Source of the DNA: Ruegeria sp. HKCCSA071
Lineage (GTDB): Bacteria > Pseudomonadota > Alphaproteobacteria > Rhodobacterales > Rhodobacteraceae
Reading direction: 5' to 3'
Assembly (NCBI RefSeq): GCF_017872555.1
Contig: NZ_JAEDOX010000003.1
Span: 186,001-250,000, forward strand
Length of the DNA stretch: 64,000 bases
Shown: positions 27,905 through 36,094 of the stretch, piece by piece
Layout: each line of letters opens with the position of its first letter
Numbering within the stretch: position 1 is the stretch's first letter
Position numbers and translations under genes: made by a program
The notes under the pieces: generated by a model
The model's input: only the letters and a program-made list of their open reading frames with translations
What the model was told of the DNA's origin: nothing
Databases searched by the model: none

Positions 27905-28591
27905 ATGGCAATCACGACCTGCGTGTTCGACGCCTACGGAACGCTGTTTGACGTGGCGGCCGCCGCCCGGCAGGCGGCAGGCGAGCCGGGGTTCGAAGCC
28001 CTGAAAGACAAATGGCCCGAAGTCGCGGGGCATTGGCGCCTGAAGCAATTGCAATACACATGGCTGCGTGCTGTGGCTGATGCCCATGCGGATTTCTGGG
28101 ATGTCACGCAGGACGGGTTGGACTGGGCGCTGGAAGCTGCCGGCCTTCAGGGCAACCCTGAACTGCGCCAACGCCTGCTGGACCTTTATTGGGAGTTGCA
28201 GGCCTATCCCGAAGTTCCTGCGATGCTGAAAGCCCTCAAGGGTGGTGGGATGCGGACTGCCATCCTGTCCAACGGATCACCACCCATGCTGGACGGCGCT
28301 GTTCAATCCGCCGGGATCGGCGATGTGCTTGATGACGTGCTGTCGGTCGAAAGCGTTGGGGTCTTCAAACCCCATTCCCGTGTTTATGATCTGGTTCAGA
28401 ACAGGTTTGACTGTGCCCGCGACGAAGTCTTGTTCGTCAGTTCAAACGGCTGGGATGCTGCAGGGGCCAGCGGTTATGGTTTTGTCACCACCTGGGTCAA
28501 TCGGATTGGGGAACCAATGGACCGGCTACCGTGGACGCCAGCGCATGTACTGTCTGACTTGACCACCATTCCCAAGCTGGCTGGTCTTTGA
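27905..28591 (+). CDS. Haloacid dehalogenase, type II
   Basis: 228-aa HAD hydrolase. The nucleophile Asp is in CVFDAYGTLFDV (residue 8), motif II is LSNGSP, motif III Lys is in VGVFKPHSRVYDL, and SSNGWDAAGASGYGF is the distinctive L-2-haloacid dehalogenase segment. It would convert (S)-2-haloacids to (R)-2-hydroxyacids. GAGGAGGG lies just before ATG 27905. It is followed by an alpha/beta hydrolase with overlapping stop/start (TGATG), so the two are coupled. Confidence 0.93.
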   Translation: MAITTCVFDAYGTLFDVAAAARQAAGEPGFEALKDKWPEVAGHWRLKQLQYTWLRAVADAHADFWDVTQDGLDWALEAAGLQGNPELRQRLLDLYWELQAYPEVPAMLKALKGGGMRTAILSNGSPPMLDGAVQSAGIGDVLDDVLSVESVGVFKPHSRVYDLVQNRFDCARDEVLFVSSNGWDAAGASGYGFVTTWVNRIGEPMDRLPWTPAHVLSDLTTIPKLAGL

Positions 28592-29421
28592 TGTCAGACT
28601 TTACGACTTCGGACGGCAGGCGCATCTATTTCGAAGACCATGGATCGGGCACGCCGCTTTTGTGTCTGGCCGGATTGACCAGAAACGGCCGGGATTTTTC
28701 GCATTTCGCACCACATGCCACTGAATTGCGCATGATAACGATGGATTACAGGGGGCGCGGTCGCTCAGACTACGACCCCGATTTCATGAACTACAACGTC
28801 TTTCGTGAATCCCATGACGCGATTGAACTGCTAGATGTTTTGGGCATCGAAAAAGCGATCGTTCTGGGCACCTCGCGGGGCGGGTTGATTGCCATGGCAT
28901 TGGCGGCAAGCCACCCCGAACGTTTGGCCGGTGTGATCCTAAACGATGTGGGGCCGGTCATCGAGACGTCAGGCATCGCTAAGATCATGGCCTATGTAGG
29001 CGCACAACCCACCGCAAAAACCTATGACGAAGCTGCTGTTGTCCTGAAACATGTGATGGAGCCGCAATTCCCGAAAGTTCCGTTGGAGATTTGGCGCAAA
29101 CAGGCCGAAATTCAATACGAACAACAGGGGGACGGCCTGGCGCTGCGCTATGACCCGGCCCTGCGCAAAGCGCTTCTGGAACAGGCCGCGAGCGGTGCCA
29201 TACCCGATTACTGGTTGTTTTTTGAAGCGCTGCGCAACATTCCCTGCGGCGCGATCAGGGGCGCGAACTCGGACGTTCTGAGCGCAGAAACACTGGCTGA
29301 GATGCATCGGCGGCATCCCGGTCTGATCTCGGCCGAAGTACCGGATCGCGGGCATGTTCCGTTCTTGAATGAGCCTCAATCTCTGGATGTCATCAAAAAG
29401 GTATTGAAGAACGCTGCATGA
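28591..29421 (+). CDS. Alpha/beta hydrolase
   Basis: 276-aa soluble hydrolase. The nucleophile elbow is GTSRGG, the oxyanion region includes LAGLTRNGRDF, and the catalytic His is in DRGHVPFLNEP near the C-terminus. Fold family is clear, substrate unknown. ATG 28591 overlaps the dehalogenase stop. The next gene starts four bases before this one ends (ATGA), so the set dehalogenase-hydrolase-dehydratase is probably one operon. Confidence 0.92.
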   Translation: MSDFTTSDGRRIYFEDHGSGTPLLCLAGLTRNGRDFSHFAPHATELRMITMDYRGRGRSDYDPDFMNYNVFRESHDAIELLDVLGIEKAIVLGTSRGGLIAMALAASHPERLAGVILNDVGPVIETSGIAKIMAYVGAQPTAKTYDEAAVVLKHVMEPQFPKVPLEIWRKQAEIQYEQQGDGLALRYDPALRKALLEQAASGAIPDYWLFFEALRNIPCGAIRGANSDVLSAETLAEMHRRHPGLISAEVPDRGHVPFLNEPQSLDVIKKVLKNAA

Positions 29422-30392
29422 GCACAATTGAAATGATCGAAGCCGCGGCCAAACGGCTTAAGGGACATGTCCGCGAGACACCAATTCTGTCATCGCCATT
29501 TCTTGACGCGATCGCCGGGCGCCGGATTTGGGTCAAGCCGGAATGCCTGCAACATACGGGCAGTTTCAAGTTTCGGGGGGCTTGGTCTGCCATATCCACG
29601 CTGGACGAAGACACACGCCAGCGCGGCGTGATTGCCTATTCCTCGGGCAACCACGCGCAGGGCGTTGCGATGGCGGCGTCGAAACACGGTATTGCTTCGG
29701 TCATTGTCATGCCGTCGGATGCGCCGCACCTGAAAATCGAAAACACCCGCGCGCTAGGGGGTGAGGTCATTCTTTACGATCGCGCAAACGAAAGCCGCGA
29801 AGAGATCGGGGAAACCATCGCCGCCGACCGCGGGCTGACCCTGATCCGGCCATATGACGAGCCTCAGGTGATTGCCGGGCAAGGAACCACCGGCTTGGAG
29901 ATTGCCAGACAGGCGACGGAACTTGGGGTTTCTCAGGCGGATGTTCTGGTCTGTTGTGGTGGTGGCGGCCTTACCTCTGGCATTGCGCTGGCGCTTGAAA
30001 AACACGCCCCCGACCTAAGGGTACGCCCGTGCGAACCGGAAGGGTTCGATGACGTCAAACGATCACTGGCGACGGGACGGATTCAGAACAACAACGCGGC
30101 ATCAGGCAATATTTGCGATGCCATCCTGACACCGCAACCCGGCGATATCACCTTTCCCATCCTAAACCGACTTTGCGGGCCCGGTATATCGGTCACCGAA
30201 GACGAGGCGCTGCGCGCTATGGCACTTGCTTTCCTGCGCCTCAAGATCGTGCTGGAGCCCGGCGGCGCAGTTGCATTGGCCTCGGCCCTATTCCGGGGTG
30301 ACGAGATCGAGGGCGACGACGTGATCGTGGTCACTTCGGGTGGTAATGTCGGTCCGGATATTTTTTCCAGAGCGTTGGAATTCCTGACCTGA
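29418..30392 (+). CDS. Threonine/serine dehydratase (PLP-dependent)
   Basis: 324-aa fold-type II PLP enzyme. The Schiff-base Lys lies in TGSFKFRGAWSAI, the substrate loop is SSGNHAQGVA, and the phosphate-binding glycine loop is CCGGGGLTSG. The length and lack of a C-terminal ACT domain fit catabolic threonine dehydratase or serine racemase-like enzymes, not biosynthetic IlvA. It would yield 2-oxobutyrate or pyruvate plus ammonia. It overlaps the upstream hydrolase by four bases. Confidence 0.92.
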   Translation: MSTIEMIEAAAKRLKGHVRETPILSSPFLDAIAGRRIWVKPECLQHTGSFKFRGAWSAISTLDEDTRQRGVIAYSSGNHAQGVAMAASKHGIASVIVMPSDAPHLKIENTRALGGEVILYDRANESREEIGETIAADRGLTLIRPYDEPQVIAGQGTTGLEIARQATELGVSQADVLVCCGGGGLTSGIALALEKHAPDLRVRPCEPEGFDDVKRSLATGRIQNNNAASGNICDAILTPQPGDITFPILNRLCGPGISVTEDEALRAMALAFLRLKIVLEPGGAVALASALFRGDEIEGDDVIVVTSGGNVGPDIFSRALEFLT

Positions 30393-30452
30393 CAGGCACC
30401 CCAAACCTGTGCAAGTTGCACCTGGAACGCCGGGGCTGCAAGGACCTGAGTC

Positions 30453-31241
30453 ATGATGATCGCTGATCTGGGCGACGTGAAACTGAATTATCGTGTCGAT
30501 GGTGCGGCGGATGGCGCGCCACTGGTTTTTGCCAACTCGTTGGGAACAAACCTGCACCTGTGGGACGCCGTGTTACCGCACTTGCCCAACGGATTGCGCA
30601 TCATCCGGTATGACAAACGCGGACATGGGCGATCCTCGGTTCCACCGGCGCCTTATTCTATGGGCGCCCTGATTCGTGATGCCGAGGCACTGCTGGATCA
30701 CCTGAAGGTTCGCGACTGTGTTTTTGTCGGCCTGTCCATTGGCGGCATGATTGCACAGGGGCTGGCCGTCAAACGTATGGATCAGATACGTGCGCTGGTT
30801 CTGTCGAACACCGCTGCCAAAATTGCCACACCCGCAGTCTGGCAGGATAGGATCGACGCCGTGCGTCGCGGTGGGATCGAAGCACTAGCGGACGCCACGA
30901 TGGAACGCTGGTTTTCCCGCGATTTCCGCGCGGCGCAAGACCACCTGCCATGGCGCGACATGATGGTCAGCCAACCGCTTGACGGGTATCTGGGCTGTTG
31001 CGCCGCCATCGCCGGGACCGACTTCTATACACCCACAAGCGGCCTGCGCCTGCCCACGCTTGGCATCGCCGGAAGCGCAGACGGCTCGACCCCGCCCGAT
31101 CTGGTGCGCGAAACCGTCGACCTGATCCCCGGATCGCGATTCGAACTGATCCGCAGGGCCGGCCATTTGCCCTGTGTCGAGAAACCCGCAGAATACGCAG
31201 CAATCCTAACCCGGTTTCTGACCGATACCGGGCATATCTGA
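30453..31241 (+). CDS. pcaD: 3-oxoadipate enol-lactonase
   Basis: 262-aa alpha/beta hydrolase for the ring-lactone step of the beta-ketoadipate pathway. The nucleophile is in FVGLSIGGMIAQGLAV, the acid in GSADGSTPPDL, and the His in RRAGHLPCVEKP. ANSLGTNLHLWDAVLPHL and YDKRGHGRSSVP are typical of PcaD. AAGGA precedes the start. No other pca genes are in the window, so the pathway link depends on genes elsewhere; it could serve a different lactone. Confidence 0.88.
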   Translation: MMIADLGDVKLNYRVDGAADGAPLVFANSLGTNLHLWDAVLPHLPNGLRIIRYDKRGHGRSSVPPAPYSMGALIRDAEALLDHLKVRDCVFVGLSIGGMIAQGLAVKRMDQIRALVLSNTAAKIATPAVWQDRIDAVRRGGIEALADATMERWFSRDFRAAQDHLPWRDMMVSQPLDGYLGCCAAIAGTDFYTPTSGLRLPTLGIAGSADGSTPPDLVRETVDLIPGSRFELIRRAGHLPCVEKPAEYAAILTRFLTDTGHI

Positions 31242-31253
31242 AGGAGAACAGCG

Positions 31254-31970
31254 ATGGCGTCTTTCCTGTTGGTCCACGGCTCCTGCCACGGTGCCTGGTG
31301 CTGGCGCGATCTGATCCCCGCGCTGGAGGCTTTGGGACACTCTGCCCGGGCCATAGACTTGCCCAGCCATGGGGCGGATCCAACGCCGGTGCCCGAGGTG
31401 ACACTGGACAGTTGCCGCGATGCCGTTCTGAACGCCTGCACGCCCGATACGATTGTCGTGGGTCACTCGTGGGGCGGCTATCCGATCAGCGCCGCAGCCG
31501 AGGCTCGGCCGGACGCCATGCGCGCCCTGATCTTTCTGTGCGCCTACGTGCCTCACGATGGGCTTTCGCTGGCAGATATGCGTAGGCGCGGGCCACGGCA
31601 AACCATAGCACACGCGGTGGAAAAATCTGCAGACGGTCTGTCTTACACCGTGTCGGTAGACGCCATCCCCAAGCTGTTCTATCATGATTGTCCGGACGAT
31701 ATTCTGCCCTTTGCCTATGCACGCTTGTGCCCACAGGCCATTCTCCCCCAGGAAACACCACTGCCGGTCAGCACCAATTTCAACGAAGTACCCAAGGCCT
31801 ATATCCGCACCACGGATGACCGAACGATCCCCACAGAATATCAGGCGGACATGTGCGCGTTCATCCCCAAAGAGCTGCGACGAACCATCGACAGTTCGCA
31901 TTCTCCGTTTTTTTCGCATCCACAGGAACTGGCCGGACTGCTGAGCGAATTGGCAAGCAAATTCGGGTGA
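31254..31970 (+). CDS. Alpha/beta hydrolase (small esterase type)
   Basis: 238-aa hydrolase. The nucleophile motif is VGHSWGGYPI, the oxyanion loop is LVHGSCHGAWCW, and the catalytic His is probably in DSSHSPFFSHP. The sequence resembles the esterase/hydroxynitrile-lyase-like group with the HG-S-x-HGAWCW pattern. The product and substrate are not known. GAAGGAGA lies directly before ATG 31254, 12 bases past pcaD, so they look co-transcribed. Confidence 0.92.
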   Translation: MASFLLVHGSCHGAWCWRDLIPALEALGHSARAIDLPSHGADPTPVPEVTLDSCRDAVLNACTPDTIVVGHSWGGYPISAAAEARPDAMRALIFLCAYVPHDGLSLADMRRRGPRQTIAHAVEKSADGLSYTVSVDAIPKLFYHDCPDDILPFAYARLCPQAILPQETPLPVSTNFNEVPKAYIRTTDDRTIPTEYQADMCAFIPKELRRTIDSSHSPFFSHPQELAGLLSELASKFG

Positions 31971-32056
31971 TACAGCAGATTGGACGTGAAACTCTGTCTT
32001 CCCACATCCGGTGACTGTGCCTAGGGTGCCCCGAACAGATCACCTGCCCGGGTCCC

Positions 32057-33256
32057 ATGCGCTTGCCATCACTCTTCATCCTCAGCATCGTCATGATCGA
32101 CGCAATGGGCATTGGTCTGGTGATGCCAATCATGCCGCAACTGATTGTTGACGTGCAGGGCAGCTCGCTTGCCAATGCGGCAATCTGGGGCGGAGTGCTG
32201 AGTACCGCATTTGCGGCGATGCAATTCATCTTTGGTCCAATCCTTGGAAACCTGTCCGATGCCTATGGCCGCAGAACCGTGCTGCTGGTGTCGCTGTTCG
32301 TCATGGCGCTTGATTATATGGTCATGGCCATGGCGGGCAGTATCTGGCTGTTGCTGGCCGGTCGCATTGTCGGCGGTATTACCGCAGCCACGCATTCCAC
32401 CGCTGCCGCGTTCATGGCGGATATTTCCGATCCCAAGGACAAGGCAGCGAACTTTGGTCTGTTGGGGGCTGCCTTTGGCGTGGGTTTTGTCCTCGGCCCG
32501 GTGATCGGCGGATTGCTCAGCGAATATGGAACCCGTGCCCCGTTTTGGGTGGCGGCAGGGCTGGTGGCACTGATCTTTGTCATCGGCTGTTTCGTAATGC
32601 CAGAAACCGTGACCGACAAGACCCGGCGCGCCTTCAACCTGCGCCGCGCCAACCCGGTGAATTCGCTGCGCGCGATTGCTGCACTGCCCGGTATCCGACC
32701 TATGCTGTGGGTCTACTTTCTGTATTCGGTCTCAATCTACGTCTACCCCGCCATCTGGTCCTTTTTCACCACCGAACGGTTCGGCTGGTCCCCTCAGATG
32801 ATCGGCCTGTCACTGGGCGTCTATGGGATCGGCATGGCCGTTGTGCAGGGCGGTCTGATCCGTCCCGCAATCCGATTATGCGGAGAACGGGGAGCCATCA
32901 TCTACGGGATGGGTTTTGAGATTCTTAGTTTCGCAATTTTGGCCTTTCTGACCAACGGGTTCATTGCGCTTTTGTTCATCCCAATCACCGCAATCGGGGC
33001 AATCACGACACCAGCACTTCAGGCAATGATGTCCAAAGCTACACCGGATTCGCAGCAAGGAGAGTTGCAAGGCGTGTTGGCCGCACTCCACGCGCTTTCG
33101 ATGGTAATCTCGCCTCTGGTCATGACCAGCGTATTTGCGCAATTCATTCGGACCGACACACCGCTGTACCTGCCGGGTGCTCCGTTCCTGCTGGCACTGG
33201 CGCTGATGCTGGCCGGGTTTGTGTTGTTTCGCCGGTCCCCGCCTGTCGTGGCTTAA
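32057..33256 (+). CDS. MFS drug:proton antiporter, TetA-like
   Basis: 399-aa inner-membrane transporter with about 12 hydrophobic segments. The 2-3 loop motif is GNLSDAYGRRTVLL, motif B-like GGITAATHS and motif C-like LGAAFGVGFVLGPVIGGLL (residues about 131-149) mark the 12-TM drug-efflux group that includes TetA. Whether it exports tetracycline or another compound cannot be told. It lies 86 bases past the hydrolase gene and 82 before the dehydrogenase. Confidence 0.9.
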   Translation: MRLPSLFILSIVMIDAMGIGLVMPIMPQLIVDVQGSSLANAAIWGGVLSTAFAAMQFIFGPILGNLSDAYGRRTVLLVSLFVMALDYMVMAMAGSIWLLLAGRIVGGITAATHSTAAAFMADISDPKDKAANFGLLGAAFGVGFVLGPVIGGLLSEYGTRAPFWVAAGLVALIFVIGCFVMPETVTDKTRRAFNLRRANPVNSLRAIAALPGIRPMLWVYFLYSVSIYVYPAIWSFFTTERFGWSPQMIGLSLGVYGIGMAVVQGGLIRPAIRLCGERGAIIYGMGFEILSFAILAFLTNGFIALLFIPITAIGAITTPALQAMMSKATPDSQQGELQGVLAALHALSMVISPLVMTSVFAQFIRTDTPLYLPGAPFLLALALMLAGFVLFRRSPPVVA

Positions 33257-33338
33257 CAACGACACACACATGACGGTTTCTGCCTTGCGATCAACGCTTT
33301 CCCACGCCACCGTGGGGCCAACGGGAATGAGGGAAATT

Positions 33339-34433
33339 ATGCAAACAATCAAAGCCGCAGTCTGCCGGGCATTCGGCGAACCCCTGGTTATCGAAGAGGT
33401 TCAGCTAGCACCCCCCGGCACGGGCGAAGTCGAAGTGACGCTGGATGCAGTGGCCATCTGCCATTCAGACATATCCTATGCCGAGGGTGCCTGGGGAGGC
33501 TTCCTGCCCGCCGTTTACGGCCACGAAGCCGCAGGTGTGATCTCCGCAGTTGGAGAGGCCGCCGGGGACTTCAGGATTGGCGAGCCCGTGGTTGTGACCC
33601 TGATCCGCGCGTGCGGGTCCTGCCCCACCTGTGCCGGAGGGCACCCGACAAATTGCGAAACTCCGTACGACACCGTCAAAGGCCCGCTGAAAACGGCTGA
33701 AGGCGAACCGTTGGAGCAGGCCATGGCCTGCGGTGCTTTTGCCGAAAAGGTCGTGGTGAGCCATCGGCAGATCGTCAGGATACCCGAAAGCCTGCCCAAA
33801 GACCTGGCCAGCCTTCTGTCTTGCGGGGTGATCACCGGGGTCGGTGCTGCGGTTAACGCCGCCAATTTGCGTCCGGGTCAGGATGTCGTTGTCATCGGCG
33901 CGGGTGGTGTTGGCCTGAACGCCATTCAGGGCGCACGGATTGCAGGCGCACGGCGGATCGTGGCCGTCGACATGACAGAAGAAAAACTGGAAATCGCGAA
34001 GGAGTTCGGCGCGACCCATGGCGTATTGGCCAGCCTGAAAGAGCCCTGGAAAGCAGCGTTCAAAGCCCTTGGCGGGCGCGGGGCCGATGCGGTTCTGATT
34101 ACGGTCGGCGCAATCGCCGCCTATGATCAGGCCCCTCGCTATCTTGGCCGCGGCGGCAAGGCCATCATGATCGGAATGCCGCATTCGGGCGGCATGGCCA
34201 GCTATGAACCGGTTGTTCTGGCAGCCCTGGGGCAGGGTGTTGTCGGCTCGAAAATGGGTGATGTGGTTATTCAGCGGGACATCCCATGGATGATTGACCT
34301 TTATGAGCAGGGTCGGTTGAAACTGGACGAGTTGATCTCGGGCCGCTGGTCGCTGGACCAGATCAACGAGGCCATTGCCGATACCAAAACCGGATCTGCC
34401 AAGCGCAACGTGATCCTGTTCGACAGAACCTGA
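33339..34433 (+). CDS. Zinc-dependent alcohol dehydrogenase
   Basis: 364-aa medium-chain dehydrogenase. Catalytic zinc ligands are in AICHSDISY and YGHEAAGVI. The structural zinc lobe C-x2-C-x2-C-x7-C is seen in CGSCPTCAGGHPTNC. The NAD-binding segment GAGGVGLNAIQGARIAGA is followed by an acidic VDM, pointing to NAD. It resembles class III/S-(hydroxymethyl)glutathione dehydrogenases. GAGGGAAA lies before ATG 33339; open frame upstream is ignored. Likely oxidises an alcohol made by neighbouring hydrolases. Confidence 0.93.
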   Translation: MQTIKAAVCRAFGEPLVIEEVQLAPPGTGEVEVTLDAVAICHSDISYAEGAWGGFLPAVYGHEAAGVISAVGEAAGDFRIGEPVVVTLIRACGSCPTCAGGHPTNCETPYDTVKGPLKTAEGEPLEQAMACGAFAEKVVVSHRQIVRIPESLPKDLASLLSCGVITGVGAAVNAANLRPGQDVVVIGAGGVGLNAIQGARIAGARRIVAVDMTEEKLEIAKEFGATHGVLASLKEPWKAAFKALGGRGADAVLITVGAIAAYDQAPRYLGRGGKAIMIGMPHSGGMASYEPVVLAALGQGVVGSKMGDVVIQRDIPWMIDLYEQGRLKLDELISGRWSLDQINEAIADTKTGSAKRNVILFDRT

Positions 34434-34456
34434 TCCCCCGGCTCGGAGGAACTGAG

Positions 34457-35689
34457 ATGAAACTGCAGGATCTCGACATCATCGTCACTGCCCCACCCGC
34501 TCCGGGTTGGGGGGGACGATACTGGATATTGGTCAAACTGACGACAGATACCGGCATCACCGGTTGGGGCGAATGCTATGCCTCGTCCGTCGGACCCGAG
34601 GCGATGCGCCACGTCATCCGGGATGTGTTCGAACGGCACATGCTGGGCGAGAACCCCGAAAACATCGAGCTCATGTTCCGTCGCGTCTATTCCAGCGGTT
34701 TCACGCAGCGCCCCGACCTGACGGTAATGGGCGCATTCTCGGGGTTGGAGATCGCCTGTTGGGATATTCTTGGCAAGGATCGCGACCGCCCGGTTTATGC
34801 GCTGCTGGGCGGCAAGGTGAACGAACGAATTCGTGCCTACACGTACCTCTACCCTTTGCCGCATCACAATTTGACCGACTTCTGGACCTCTCCCGAACAA
34901 GCGGGCGAAACCGCTGCTGAAATGGTGCGGCGCGGCTATACCGCTGTGAAATTCGACCCGGCAGGCCCCTATACGATCCGTGGCGGCCACATGCCTGCGA
35001 TGAGTGACATTTCCATGTCCGTCGCCTTTTGTAAGGCAATTCGCGATGCGGTGGGGGACAAGGCCGACCTGCTGTTTGGCACACACGGTCAGTTCAACAC
35101 GGCTGGAGCCATCCGGCTGGGGCAGGCGCTGGAACCATACCAGCCCCTATGGTTCGAAGAACCCACGCCACCTGATATGATCGAGGACATGGCCCGTGTC
35201 GCCCGCAACGTCCGTATCCCCATCGCCACCGGAGAACGCATGACAACCAAGGCCGAGTTCGGAGCCGTTCTGCGCGCCGGGGCTGCGGAAATCCTGCAAC
35301 CGGCGCTGGGGCGAGCCGGTGGAATCTGGGAGATGAAGAAAGTCGCCGCCATAGCTGAGATATTCAATGCTCAGATGGCGCCACATCTTTATGCAGGACC
35401 GGTCGAATGGGCCGCCAATGCCCACCTGGCCGCGTCGATCCCGAACCTGCTGTTGCTGGAAACCATCGAAACACCGTTCCATAATCAGCTTATCAAAGGC
35501 TCCATTCAGGTAGAGAATGGCTTCGTGATCGCTCCGACCGGTCCGGGCCTTGGGATCGACATCGACGAAGATCTGGCGCGCGCGCATCCGTATGAAGGTC
35601 GGGGCTTGCATCTGCAAATGCAGGAAGAGCCCTGCGATTATGTGAACGGCAATGCTTTTCAGGGCGGTGCCCCTGCAACCGAGGGGTGA
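34457..35689 (+). CDS. Mandelate racemase / muconate lactonizing enzyme family dehydratase
   Basis: 410-aa enolase-superfamily protein. A capping domain (ILVKLTTDTGITGWGECYAS) precedes a modified TIM barrel with AVKFDPAGPY, LLFGTHGQF, WFEEPTPPD, IATGERM and APHLYAGPVEW. These place it among acid-sugar dehydratases of the galactonate/mannonate type, using Mg2+ to abstract an alpha-proton. The exact acid sugar is not readable. GGAGGA precedes ATG 34457. It is 23 bases past the alcohol dehydrogenase, in the same catabolic run. Confidence 0.92.
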   Translation: MKLQDLDIIVTAPPAPGWGGRYWILVKLTTDTGITGWGECYASSVGPEAMRHVIRDVFERHMLGENPENIELMFRRVYSSGFTQRPDLTVMGAFSGLEIACWDILGKDRDRPVYALLGGKVNERIRAYTYLYPLPHHNLTDFWTSPEQAGETAAEMVRRGYTAVKFDPAGPYTIRGGHMPAMSDISMSVAFCKAIRDAVGDKADLLFGTHGQFNTAGAIRLGQALEPYQPLWFEEPTPPDMIEDMARVARNVRIPIATGERMTTKAEFGAVLRAGAAEILQPALGRAGGIWEMKKVAAIAEIFNAQMAPHLYAGPVEWAANAHLAASIPNLLLLETIETPFHNQLIKGSIQVENGFVIAPTGPGLGIDIDEDLARAHPYEGRGLHLQMQEEPCDYVNGNAFQGGAPATEG

Positions 35690-35746
35690 CAACACAGACG
35701 TGTTTGAGGCATATTAACCCAAGATTAATGGTACAACGGTCAGAAC

Positions 35747-36088
35747 GTGACACTCCTAGAAACCGAACCTCAGGCACACACATCGGACACACCATCAGAA
35801 ATGAAAGAAAATGCAGCCCGCGCGGCGGCATTTCTCAAGACACTGGCGCATGAAGGGCGCCTGATGATCCTGTGTCACCTTGGGAATGGTGAGAAATCCG
35901 TAGGCCAGCTTGAAGACTTGCTGCAATTGCGGCAAGCCGCCGTCAGCCAGATGTTGGCCCGCTTGCGGGAAGAAGGGTTTGTCACCACCCGAAGGGATGG
36001 CAAAACGATCTATTATTCGCTGCGCGATGGGAATGCAGCGCAGATGATCGGTCTGCTGTACGAACTGTTTTGCGAGCCTACCAGCTGA
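35747..36088 (+). CDS. ArsR-family regulator with two conserved cysteines (SqrR/BigR type)
   Basis: 113-aa winged-helix repressor. Its HTH is LEDLLQLRQAAVSQMLARLR, followed by the wing TTRRDGKTIYYSL. Cys43 (ILCHLG) and Cys109 (LFCEPTS) are 66 residues apart, the spacing of the SqrR/BigR persulfide sensors, which form a tetrasulfide bridge when sulfane sulfur is present. Metal-site Cys of classical ArsR are not seen. The start is GTG 35747. It is convergent with the ABC fusion gene. No sulfide oxidation genes lie nearby, so its target is unknown. Confidence 0.87.
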   Translation: MTLLETEPQAHTSDTPSEMKENAARAAAFLKTLAHEGRLMILCHLGNGEKSVGQLEDLLQLRQAAVSQMLARLREEGFVTTRRDGKTIYYSLRDGNAAQMIGLLYELFCEPTS

Positions 36089-36094
36089 TCACGC

